From: Nitrospirales bacterium
GTDB lineage: Bacteria > Nitrospirota > Nitrospiria > Nitrospirales > UBA8639
Length of the DNA: 64,000 nt
Assembly (NCBI GenBank): GCA_029261355.1
Contig: JAJDBM010000071.1
Location: 1 to 64,000, forward strand
Reading direction: 5' to 3'
Below the pieces are notes generated by a model. That model did not search any database. It worked only from the letters and a program-made list of their open reading frames with translations, and had not been told where the DNA came from. A program made the translations under genes and the position numbers. Positions 56,261-64,000 of this stretch are shown piece after piece. How positions within the stretch are numbered: the first letter of the stretch is position 1; the number at the start of each line of letters is the position of its first letter.

Positions 56261-57022
56261 ATGCCACTGTATAAGACCAAGGCCATTGTTCTAAAGAGTC
56301 AGCGTTGGGGCGAGGCTGATCGCATCGTCACCCTGTATTCAGAGAATGTTGGAAAAGTCAGAGGCATTGCGCGTGGTGCGCGACGTATGAAAAGCCGATT
56401 TGGAAGTGCCCTTGAACCATTTCGACTCATTGACGTCACGCTATTTGAAAAAAATGCTGAATCGCTTGCAAGCGTAAGCCAGGCTGATATCACAGAATCC
56501 TTTGGAATTCTTCGTGAAAATTTAGCCTTAATGACGGCCGCGGCACGCATGGTCAATGTCATACAAGCCCTGACCCCTGATCGTGATCCCAACCCAGACA
56601 TATTTCAAGCGCTGATTGATGGGTTGTCATCATTAGAATCTGAAAGCGATTCAGAGCTTTGTGCCTTATTATTTCAAATTCATATTCTAGGGCATACGGG
56701 GTTTCGTCCACAAATTGATCATTGTGCAGAATGTGGAACCTACACGGGAATGGTGAAGGTGACATTTTCTCCGCAATCAGGAGGTATCATTTGTGGATCA
56801 TGTCGAGACCGGACATTTGATCGTGGGTTCTCTATTTCCCCGGGTAGTTTAGCATTTATTCAGCAGGCGCGCCGCCTTCCTTTTCACAAGGTCACCCGCC
56901 TTCGAGCTGCCGGACAGGTTAGGCAGGAGGTTGAACAAACCATCGATGCGTATGTTCGGGTCGTGGCAGGAAAAGCTCTTCCTGCTGTGAATTTTACGAT
57001 TACTGAGAAGCTATCATCATAG
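56261..57022 (+). CDS. recO: DNA repair protein RecO
   Basis: About 253 residues. The N-terminal OB fold has YKTKAIVLKSQRWGEADRIV. The C-terminal part carries a zinc ribbon with Cys pairs (CAECGTYTG and GGIICGSCRD). RecO loads RecA with RecR and anneals single strands. The first ATG used follows a TTG at 56255. Era-RecO adjacency is common. Confidence 0.95.
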   Translation: MPLYKTKAIVLKSQRWGEADRIVTLYSENVGKVRGIARGARRMKSRFGSALEPFRLIDVTLFEKNAESLASVSQADITESFGILRENLALMTAAARMVNVIQALTPDRDPNPDIFQALIDGLSSLESESDSELCALLFQIHILGHTGFRPQIDHCAECGTYTGMVKVTFSPQSGGIICGSCRDRTFDRGFSISPGSLAFIQQARRLPFHKVTRLRAAGQVRQEVEQTIDAYVRVVAGKALPAVNFTITEKLSS

Positions 57023-57047
57023 AGACGAGAACGTATGTGGAGGACGA

Positions 57048-57404
57048 ATGACGACTGATTTACTCAAACCCAACGATATGAATTGGCTTGAGAACGGTGT
57101 GCTGGGAATTGATTGGAGTGATGGACACCAGGGTCTGTATCCCGTTCGTTCTCTTCGTCAACATTGTCCCTGTGCAGCATGTATTGATGAATGGACCGGT
57201 GAGGTACGTCTCAATCCAGACTCCATCCCGTTATTGATCATGTTGCAAGACATTGAGGCCGTTGGCAATTATGCATTTCGTTTTAAGTGGAGCGATGGGC
57301 ATGATACGGGACTATATTCCTATACGCTTTTGCGTCGACTTTGCCAATGTGACGTGTGTCAACCTGAAAAACCTCAAAAGCCTCGTGGTAAAGTCCTGTT
57401 GTAA
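57048..57404 (+). CDS. DUF971-family protein
   Basis: 118 residues with WLENGVLGIDWSDGHQGLYP, LRQHCPCAACIDEW and FRFKWSDGHDTGLYSY. The DUF971/GBBH-like N-terminal fold has Cys in CPCAAC and CQCDVCQ that probably bind zinc or an iron-sulfur cluster. Relatives are found fused to gamma-butyrobetaine hydroxylases or beside iron-sulfur carrier genes. It ends with CQPEKPQKPRGKVLL. Confidence 0.88.
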   Translation: MTTDLLKPNDMNWLENGVLGIDWSDGHQGLYPVRSLRQHCPCAACIDEWTGEVRLNPDSIPLLIMLQDIEAVGNYAFRFKWSDGHDTGLYSYTLLRRLCQCDVCQPEKPQKPRGKVLL

Positions 57405-57533
57405 TAGACCAGACCTTTCACTTTTCTCCTGACATCATGAGAGCCTCATCTTAGGCTTCCCGTCTTCTTGTGCATGGTTAGGAGTCTGATCAAGATTTTT
57501 TTATAAGCAGACTGAAGGGGCTGCAGAAAGGAA

Positions 57534-58040
57534 TTATTCAGGAAGTGAAACGCGACGGAGAGATGGGATTTGAGAAATGACTGCTCGAGCTTCAGAAACA
57601 TAGTACGAATATTCGGATTCTGGATACTGATCGATGATTGAATGCAGAATATCGTGAGCCAGAATGTGGTTACCAGTTTCCCAAGCTGTTTGCCCAGACT
57701 GTAAAGCACAGGACACTGTCATAGCTCTTGGGTCAACTGCGAGTCTTGAGCTTCGTTTTGATGTTAAATTCACAAGGAATTTCGGTAGTGGGATTGGCGA
57801 GTGGTGAATAGAAACCGGTCGAGGTGCTTCGCTTAATTGCGCAACATATTCTTGCATTTGTGTAAGGTTCTGGCCGGTCATACATTGCTGGTACGTGTTC
57901 CACAGCCCCATAAATTCAGAGTCTTGAAGACTAAGCTCGCCTTTCTGGGTAGGTTGAAGGCTTTGACAGCCTGACAACATCAGAAGCGAAAGTACGCAAA
58001 TAACACTAGACGATTTGATTGTTCTCATTCTTGACATCAT
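57534..58040 (-). CDS. Lipoprotein of unknown function
   Basis: About 168 residues. Lipobox LLMLSGC near residue 23 gives a lipid-anchored protein. The mature part has helical repeats (TAWETGNHILAHDILHSIID) followed by YPESEYSYYVSEARAVISQ, which is TPR-like. A start at 58040 follows GGAACGAAG; nearby ATGs at 58037 and 58028 are possible. It converges with the DUF971 gene. Confidence 0.75.
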   Translation of the reverse strand: MMSRMRTIKSSSVICVLSLLMLSGCQSLQPTQKGELSLQDSEFMGLWNTYQQCMTGQNLTQMQEYVAQLSEAPRPVSIHHSPIPLPKFLVNLTSKRSSRLAVDPRAMTVSCALQSGQTAWETGNHILAHDILHSIIDQYPESEYSYYVSEARAVISQIPSLRRVSLPE

Positions 58041-58242
58041 AAACTTCGTTCCAAAACCCTTAAGCTTACCTACAAGCAAACTAATACTAAAGTGGATAAT
58101 ACGACTATACGCAATGTTTATGCTTGATGGGTATTTAAGTATAACATATTGAAAATAAAGATGAAGTATTTTTTGGTGTTGGATGTTTTTCAGTAAGGTG
58201 TGTCGAATATACCACGGAGGTGTGACATTTGATCTACGGTAT

Positions 58243-59295
58243 TTATCGACGATTCCGATGGCCTAATGTCTCACCTTCATATTGTGCCAATAATCGTTTG
58301 GTTTCCGGGTGAAAGGTGAAGCCGCGTCCCTTTGTAATGTCACGTGTCCGAAAGAAGGGGACCATTACCCCATCTGGGTGAAGATATCCTGCTCTCAGGG
58401 GAACAGAGCGGTTTTGATGATGGATCAGATGACAGGGCACCGCTCGTATACTCGTGAGCCATGAAGAAAGGTCTTGAGGATTTCCAATTGATGCTGAAAG
58501 GAGAAGTAATCGTGCTTGGGACGGACAAAAAATTATGGTTTCCTCCCAGACCACACCACGTTCTGGGTCGGCTAAATATTGTGATTCGTCAAGAATGACC
58601 AGCCCTAAGGTGTTTAATCGCACATCAATTTGACCACTGGCTGCATCATAGAGAAGGTTTCTCAATATCTCTGTGGTCATAATAAGGAGTGGTGCCTGCG
58701 CATTATCTTTACGGTCTCCAGTGAGAATGCCTACGCGATCAGCTCCGAACAACTGCGAAAATTCCATGTATTTGGTATTCGAGAGTGCTTTGAGTGGAGA
58801 GGTATAGATAACCGTCTGGTCTTGCTCTAGTGCTCGTCTCGTGGCTTCAATGGCCACATACGTTTTCCCGCTTCCGGTTGGGACGCTGGCAATGACATCA
58901 TTTGTGGCCAGCTTCGAAATCGCTTCTATCTGCCATGGGTCTGCATGGAACGGCTGTGCAGTCGGAACTCCCAGACCGTCAAGAAGTTCCGATACTGTAA
59001 TGGGAGGTTCTAATGAGGCCGAAAGCTTTGCCTTGCCTCTTCCCTTTTTCTGCGTCGGTTTTGCCACGAATGGTTGAGGCGAATTCTCGAGCGATGGTTG
59101 ATGTGGACTCTGCCTTTTGGGTTTGAGCACATCGACTTCTAACAGGCTGCGAGACTCAGGCGGAAGTGAAAGAATCACTTCGATCAATCGACGTTTGCCA
59201 AGTCGAAAATGTCGGTGCACTCGTCCACGAGTCAGGTCATGGAGCTGCCGCAGGGGAAGGGCTTGAAGGAGTCCAGTGAGTTCCTCATTCGTCAT
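58243..59295 (-). CDS. HelY/Ski2-like helicase, N-terminal half (first RecA domain only)
   Basis: About 350 residues. An N-terminal helical region (about 1-120, with a Lys/Ser linker) is followed by a DEAD-type RecA1 domain: the Q-like motif around FHADPWQIEAI, Walker A VPTGSGKTYVAI, TSPLKALSNTKY (Ia), ILTGDRKDN, MTTEILRN, Walker B LVILDESQYL and motif III LLLSASIG. It stops after TLGHRNRR, before any RecA2 motif. The second half (59308-61167) is encoded immediately upstream, so gene order is opposite to domain order. It cannot work alone as a helicase because the ATP site needs RecA2. Confidence 0.88.
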   Translation of the reverse strand: MTNEELTGLLQALPLRQLHDLTRGRVHRHFRLGKRRLIEVILSLPPESRSLLEVDVLKPKRQSPHQPSLENSPQPFVAKPTQKKGRGKAKLSASLEPPITVSELLDGLGVPTAQPFHADPWQIEAISKLATNDVIASVPTGSGKTYVAIEATRRALEQDQTVIYTSPLKALSNTKYMEFSQLFGADRVGILTGDRKDNAQAPLLIMTTEILRNLLYDAASGQIDVRLNTLGLVILDESQYLADPERGVVWEETIIFCPSQARLLLLSASIGNPQDLSSWLTSIRAVPCHLIHHQNRSVPLRAGYLHPDGVMVPFFRTRDITKGRGFTFHPETKRLLAQYEGETLGHRNRR

Positions 59296-59307
59296 AGGCA
59301 ATAATCA

Positions 59308-61167
59308 TTAGGGCAGTTCTTCAAGAACTTCCCTCCTCATCGTGGTAATCGCTGAAATCGCTGTTTCTGCAAGACTTGGGTGTGAAATTTTTAATGTTTG
59401 GATCTGTGAGAGGAATTCAATGGTTCGAGCAAAAAGACGATAAACGTCGCCTTCAGCCATGGCCGTTTTGCGAACAAGGTTGGCCCAAGATAATGTCGGT
59501 TGGCTAATCCATTGTTCCGTCAACGCCGCAACATCTGTTCGAAGAAGAGGAGGATCCTCATAGGAAGCCAGAGAGTCAGCGACGGCACGGACTTGATGGA
59601 GCATCGTACTGAGACCGGGGCTCATTCGCTGATAGGATCCAGGCCGATCATCATCATGGGCAATCCCTGCCATGACAGCGGCGAGAAGAGCTGGCTCAAT
59701 CGCGGCAAAGGCCTCCATTCGTATCAGTTCGGTAATCAATAGGGAATGGTCGATGCGAATGAGGCGTGCCCAATCACCTTCGGAGGTTAATTCAGATGTG
59801 GCCGTTAAATATCCAAACTTGTGTAAGACATGACTCTTTTTTTGAAACCGAAGCCAAAGGCCGGTTCGAAGAGCATGAATCGTTTTAATAATACCTTTTT
59901 CTTTTTGCCGTAAACGCAAGGCGACTGCGTGGTCCTTCCGACATGCTGGTTGAGAAGGGCAGGTAGGGCAAGCGAATTCATCAGTTAGGACTGGAGTGAG
60001 TGATTCCTCATTCTGCTGTTCTTCGTCCGCTAACACAGGTAAGACGGGAAGATTACTGGGCAATTGGGTCAGCTCATGGGTTAAATGAGAAAGTGTCGTG
60101 GGTGAACACCAAGGAAAGGCTCGAAGAGTCGTGAATTCCAACACATGATCATAGATATGATTAACCATCATCGCTGGAGATTCAGTCATCGTTCCCTTGG
60201 CACGTAAGATCGAAAGCATGGGGTACCGCTGACCGCGACTTCGGTATTGTCGGAGAATGACGGCAAACCCTTTTGAGACACGAATAACTCGACCTGGTGT
60301 GAGAAATGGAAGTTTCGCGGCTGTCCCAGGGGGGTCGGGCTGAGAAGCGGGGCGACGTTGAGAATGTCGACGCCTTGCTTGATCATATACTTGCCATTGT
60401 GAAATCCAATCGGTACAAACTCGTGGCCCAAAAGGACGCATATCCTGATGAATCGTATCCAGAGAGTTTTGATGGACGTCGACTCTTCGGTTTAATTGGA
60501 ATTGAGCAAAACTTTTTGCCAAGATTCCCTCAATATGATCAAGTGGATGAGCCTTTAATAAATTGAGAACCATTGGATAGGAAATGACAAATTGGCTTTC
60601 AATCGCTTCAGGAAAACCGGTGAGGCCTTTGCTGAGGACCTGTAAATCAATATAGGGAGAAGGTGTAATCATCACGAACCCAACAAAGTCTTTCCCTCTC
60701 CTCCCTCCTCTGCCTGCGAGTTGCTGAATTTCTCCAACAGTGAGATCAGAAAAGTCCCTGGCTTTCCGCACACTTGATTGAGTAATCACGACGGTTCTGG
60801 CAGGAAAATCTACTCCTGCCGCTAAGGTCGTCGTGGCAAATACCGCATCAAGTTGACCTTGTCGCATGAGTTCTTCAATCGCAATTTTCCAGGAGGGGAG
60901 GTGACCGGCATGATGTGCCGCAACCCCGAATTGTGCCACGGTTTCCATGAGTGGGTGTCCGGTTATACTGGGGTAGTCGACCGCAAGTTGTTCTAAAACG
61001 GTGGCAATGGCTTGAGTTCGTTCAGGAGGAAGGCTGCCTTCCTGACGTTGAAAGGCGCTAATGGCTTCATCACAGGCTCGACGTGATGTCAAAAATACAA
61101 TCGCAGGTGTCAACTGTTTTCTGCGAAGAACTTCTACTAATTGTACTGGATGAATAGCAGGTGGCAT
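59308..61167 (-). CDS. HelY/Ski2-like helicase, C-terminal half (second RecA domain and DSHCT region)
   Basis: 619 residues. It begins in the RecA2 domain (LTPAIVFLTSRRACDEAISA), then motif V TTLAAGVDFPARTVVITQ and motif VI QQLAGRGGRRGKDFVG. A winged-helix/ratchet region follows, then a Cys/His cluster (CPTCPSQPACRKDH). A DSHCT-like C-terminal domain (VLHKFGYLTATSELTSEGDW, LLITELIRMEAFAAIEPALL) completes the HelY type. No Walker A is present. Its stop is 12 bases before the N-half start. Ski2-like helicases act on RNA or DNA substrates; the target here is unknown. Confidence 0.88.
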   Translation of the reverse strand: MPPAIHPVQLVEVLRRKQLTPAIVFLTSRRACDEAISAFQRQEGSLPPERTQAIATVLEQLAVDYPSITGHPLMETVAQFGVAAHHAGHLPSWKIAIEELMRQGQLDAVFATTTLAAGVDFPARTVVITQSSVRKARDFSDLTVGEIQQLAGRGGRRGKDFVGFVMITPSPYIDLQVLSKGLTGFPEAIESQFVISYPMVLNLLKAHPLDHIEGILAKSFAQFQLNRRVDVHQNSLDTIHQDMRPFGPRVCTDWISQWQVYDQARRRHSQRRPASQPDPPGTAAKLPFLTPGRVIRVSKGFAVILRQYRSRGQRYPMLSILRAKGTMTESPAMMVNHIYDHVLEFTTLRAFPWCSPTTLSHLTHELTQLPSNLPVLPVLADEEQQNEESLTPVLTDEFACPTCPSQPACRKDHAVALRLRQKEKGIIKTIHALRTGLWLRFQKKSHVLHKFGYLTATSELTSEGDWARLIRIDHSLLITELIRMEAFAAIEPALLAAVMAGIAHDDDRPGSYQRMSPGLSTMLHQVRAVADSLASYEDPPLLRTDVAALTEQWISQPTLSWANLVRKTAMAEGDVYRLFARTIEFLSQIQTLKISHPSLAETAISAITTMRREVLEELP

Positions 61168-61383
61168 GAAAGAAGTCTGATTGTAGCAAGATTCGATGCA
61201 AAGGTGAAAGAGAAGAGGTGAGATGACCTGGTGGAAGTGATTGGGGCAAATTGACTCGACGAATTAAAGAAATTTTTCTCGTCATGCATAACGAGAAAGA
61301 AGGAACAGCAGATTATGAGAGATGAAAAGAATCAGCCTTTAAGGCTCTGCGGAGGGCTGCCGATATCTTTAACTAGAGGTATT

Positions 61384-61716
61384 ATGGTTGATGTCATTGT
61401 ACGAGGGGTTAAAGGGGCAACGGTTGTAGACCTTCACGGTCGTCTAGACTTTAATGCCCGTTGGCATGTTAAAGCGATCATGAATCAATGTTGTTTAAAC
61501 GAGTCCGAGCATTTGATCCTTAACTTATCTGAACTGACGTATATTGACAGTGCTGGTCTTGGCTTTCTGGTGACGGCCTATCTCCAGTTTACCGGATTGA
61601 AACGACGGATGACATGGGTTCAGCCGAAAGGCGTGGTCGCCACACTCCTGAATGAATTAAAGCTTCAAGAACTCGTGCCGATTTGCAATAACGAACACGA
61701 AGCGATCGCAGACTAG
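61384..61716 (+). CDS. STAS-domain anti-sigma-factor antagonist-like protein
   Basis: 110 residues, one STAS domain: VKGATVVDLHGRLDFNARWH, NLSELTYIDSAGLGFLVTAY with the phosphorylatable Ser (DSAGL) and a final helix. Such proteins relieve anti-sigma or kinase partners. AGAGG six bases upstream of ATG 61384 sets the start; an open frame to 61315 is less likely. No partner kinase or phosphatase lies in the window. Confidence 0.88.
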   Translation: MVDVIVRGVKGATVVDLHGRLDFNARWHVKAIMNQCCLNESEHLILNLSELTYIDSAGLGFLVTAYLQFTGLKRRMTWVQPKGVVATLLNELKLQELVPICNNEHEAIAD

Positions 61717-61815
61717 TCAAAATTCCATCCTCTACTTTTCTCTATATGTGAATAGTTTCAGGAGCACGTTGTCCACCTACATTTCTCATTGTGGCCCTAA
61801 AGGTTCGATGATGAT

Positions 61816-63180
61816 TTAGGGTTTGCCTTTGGGTCGTTTGGTAATGACCACCAGACGATTTTTGATTTTTTCTCTGATAATCTTCACACGAACATCCCAG
61901 GCATCGACAAAAAATTGCGTTTCACTGACTTCCTGATTCAGATCTGATCGTATTCCTGGTGCTTTGTGGAGTTGCAGCAGTTGAGTAGGAATGGCACTAC
62001 GGTGACCAGACATCAGAAAGCTGATTGCGCATGTCACCATGGCACAGACCCCAATCTCAGCACCAAATAACTCAAGAGACAAAAACACGGCCGTGATTGG
62101 GGTATTAATTGCTCCCGCCAATAGCCCCGCAATGCCAAGTGCGGCAAATACACTGGTATCAAGATGAAAGACTTGGCCGAATGCAGAACCGATGGTCGCC
62201 CCCACAAAACATATAGGCAAGATGATGCCCCCACTTCCCCCAAAGTTTAAGGTGATACTCGTCAAGACAACCTTAAGAAAAAATGCATACCAAAATATTT
62301 CTTCTCCAGCAATCATGGCCCGAATGACATCATCACCGAGTCCTAACACCTTAGAAGACGTGAGTAATGCAATACCGATGATTGTCAGGCCTGCAAGGAA
62401 TCCTAAAAGTGGAGCGGGAAGTTTGGCTTGAAAGGCCACATGTCTTCCTAGATGAATGCCTTCAATCAAAAGCCAGGCACACAAGCCAAACACGACTCCT
62501 GCAAGGATAGACCAGCCAATAAACGAACTATTCAACGTTGTGGTCAATTCAAGTGAAGTTGTCCAGACTGATACGTCCCAGAAGACGGTCACTTGATGAG
62601 CGACCACCGCAGCAATGACCGAAGGTAGTAGCACCTGATAAGCGAGGGCTCCGACAAACAAGGCTTCCATGCCAAAAAATGCCCCGGCAATTGGTGCTCC
62701 AAGAACGGAGGAAAATCCCGCACTAATGCCGCAAATAACTAGTGTTTTTCTGTCGTCACTCGAAAAATGAAATATCTCTGCCATCCACGAGCAAAAGGCC
62801 CCACCAATTTGGGCACATGGGCCAACATTTCCGGCTGATCCCCCGGTTCCCACGGTGAGCAATGTGGCGAGTAATTTTGCTGGAATGACTTGAGCTTTGA
62901 TGCGGCCGGATCGAAGGTGGACAGCTTGAATGACGCGTTCAACACCTTGCCCTCCAGCTTCGGGTGCGAGTGACGTAGTAATCCATGCCGATGCTGCCAA
63001 TCCAAGCGGTAATAGCAGCAGACTATAGGGAAACATATCCGCCCCAGCCATAATACCTTGCAAGACCGATAAAAAAATCGTCGTCGAGTGGCCAACGAGT
63101 AGGCCAACCCCTGTGGCAAGGCCTAACCACTTTGCGACATTGAGGAGCAAGACGAGTTCTTCAGTAATACGTGTATTCAT
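61816..63180 (-). CDS. CLC-family chloride channel
   Basis: About 454 residues, a full CLC fold with a dozen or more helices. The selectivity-filter segments are APEAGGQGVERV, GSAGNVGPCAQIGG, GGSGGIILPICFVGA and the C-terminal LLAGAINTPITAVFLSLEL. The usual gating Glu in GREGP is Val here (GNVGP), and the inner proton Glu (IIEE in E. coli) is Ala (FGMEAL). These changes predict a passive channel rather than an H+/Cl- antiporter. The start is uncertain: ATG 63180 or GTG 63192, neither with a ribosome site. Confidence 0.88.
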   Translation of the reverse strand: MNTRITEELVLLLNVAKWLGLATGVGLLVGHSTTIFLSVLQGIMAGADMFPYSLLLLPLGLAASAWITTSLAPEAGGQGVERVIQAVHLRSGRIKAQVIPAKLLATLLTVGTGGSAGNVGPCAQIGGAFCSWMAEIFHFSSDDRKTLVICGISAGFSSVLGAPIAGAFFGMEALFVGALAYQVLLPSVIAAVVAHQVTVFWDVSVWTTSLELTTTLNSSFIGWSILAGVVFGLCAWLLIEGIHLGRHVAFQAKLPAPLLGFLAGLTIIGIALLTSSKVLGLGDDVIRAMIAGEEIFWYAFFLKVVLTSITLNFGGSGGIILPICFVGATIGSAFGQVFHLDTSVFAALGIAGLLAGAINTPITAVFLSLELFGAEIGVCAMVTCAISFLMSGHRSAIPTQLLQLHKAPGIRSDLNQEVSETQFFVDAWDVRVKIIREKIKNRLVVITKRPKGKP

Positions 63181-63192
63181 CGTTGCGAGCAC

Positions 63193-63597
63193 GGTCGATG
63201 AGTGAAGTTGAAGAAAAAAGTGTCACAATGTTCATGAAGTCAACGCCTCTCATTGGATCGGCTGTTTGAGCTAAAGTCAACAGGGGAAAGTTGAAAAATT
63301 CCCCCAGCAACGCCCTCACCCTCTCGCCATCTGAACGTCATCTTGTGTTCTGAGCTGGAGCCTTCGCAGTGTAAGCTCAGTGATTCGGCGCATGCATGGA
63401 GGTTTCGCGAGAATGTCGTGCTCACGTCATACTGGTACGCTCCGCGTGTGACTTGGGTGCCTTTGATCGCACAAACTTTCGGAGTTCCACCTCAAAGTTG
63501 AATTTCATTGACAGAATCAAAAATTGAATGATAGGTTTACTGGCATCCACGTATCGGCATCGTACATCTCATCCTCTTTAAGCTGTATTCCCATCCT
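63193..63597. other. Intergenic region between divergent CLC and MFS genes
   Basis: About 400 bases with only short frames that lack start signals. No hairpin, repeat or RNA gene is evident. It should hold the two divergent promoters. Confidence 0.4.
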
Positions 63598-64000
63598 ATG
63601 AGTCCTCCTCGGACATTCGCGCTACTCTGTTCAGTCGCATTTTTTGGATTTGTCTCCTATGATCTGGTTCGACGACCAGCGTTAGCGCTCTTTGCTGGAT
63701 CGCTTGGGGCAGAGCCGTTCATGGTGGGCATCATTGTCGCGGTCTCAACGCTCACTGGGGTATTCCTCAAGTTGCCAGTCGGTGTGATGTCGGATTTCTT
63801 GAATCGACGAAAGTTGATGCTTGGTGGTCTCCTCGCATTTGCTGTACCGCCATTTTTCTATCCCTTGATTGACGACATTCCAACCTTAGGAATTCTTCGC
63901 CTTGCACATGGTCTCGCGACAGCCATGTTTACTCCTTTGGCCTTAGCGATGGTGGCCCAAATGTATGCCGCACGGCGTGGAGAAGCCATGGGCTGGTATA
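63598..64000 (+). CDS. MFS-family transporter, N-terminal part (cut by window end)
   Basis: ATG 63598 opens a frame that runs off the window end (134 codons seen). It shows several membrane helices (FALLCSVAFFGFVSYDLV, GIIVAVSTLTGVFLKLPVGV) and the MFS signature between TM2 and TM3 (GVMSDFLNRRKLMLGG). The substrate cannot be told from this portion. No ribosome site is obvious. Confidence 0.8.
   Translation, partial: MSPPRTFALLCSVAFFGFVSYDLVRRPALALFAGSLGAEPFMVGIIVAVSTLTGVFLKLPVGVMSDFLNRRKLMLGGLLAFAVPPFFYPLIDDIPTLGILRLAHGLATAMFTPLALAMVAQMYAARRGEAMGWY

Overview
The window is bacterial chromosome at roughly 47-50% GC by eye. Gene density is high, with Shine-Dalgarno starts and standard bacterial housekeeping genes (gatC-panD-gatA-gatB, eno, era, recO, coaD, rsmD, radC). 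Gram-negative markers are present: a TonB-dependent receptor, an OmpH/Skp chaperone, a Tad secretin, lipoproteins and a PEP-CTERM protein. The protein style suggests a Nitrospira-like member of Nitrospirota. That is inference only, since no rRNA or other marker gene lies in the window.

Layout. (1) 1-4.3 kb is a worn accessory edge: a transposase C-terminus, an unknown membrane protein, a tyrosine recombinase broken by an in-frame TGA, a DUF1624-type membrane protein and a truncated PepSY protein. (2) 4.3-18.8 kb reads as a zinc/metal homeostasis island: TonB receptor, two MerC-like proteins, a Fur-family regulator (probably Zur), a ZIP transporter, a COG0523 GTPase metallochaperone, a histidine-tailed FmdB protein, a histidine-rich repeat protein and a PEP-CTERM protein resembling the cyanobacterial Zur-repressed All3515 family. 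pyrC lies among them. (3) 19.4-34.9 kb is a Tad/Flp pilus locus on the minus strand, read as LytTR two-component system, two near-identical Flp pilins, cpaC, tadE, cpaB, tadG-like, cpaE/tadZ, tadA, tadB, tadC and a TPR lipoprotein. (4) 35-43.7 kb is a mixed, gene-poor accessory region: hypothetical proteins, an AlkC/AlkD-like HEAT protein, a VOC protein beside a WYL regulator, a frameshifted small gene and a rhodanese. (5) 43.8-64 kb is the housekeeping block, ending in a two-gene helicase, a STAS protein, a CLC channel and the start of an MFS transporter.

The strongest new signal is a set of paired 9-bp direct repeats (consensus ACCRTTCAY on the minus strand). The two members always start exactly 21 bp apart. 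They occur upstream of the LytTR sensor gene, both pilin genes, cpaC and, less expectedly, the TonB receptor. The spacing and sequence match LytTR-domain binding sites, so the LytTR system next to the pilins probably controls itself, the pilus and perhaps metal uptake. Other points of interest are a HelY/Ski2-like helicase split into two genes in reversed domain order, a family of about 50-residue membrane proteins found twice and too short for routine gene calling, and a CLC protein lacking both transport glutamates.
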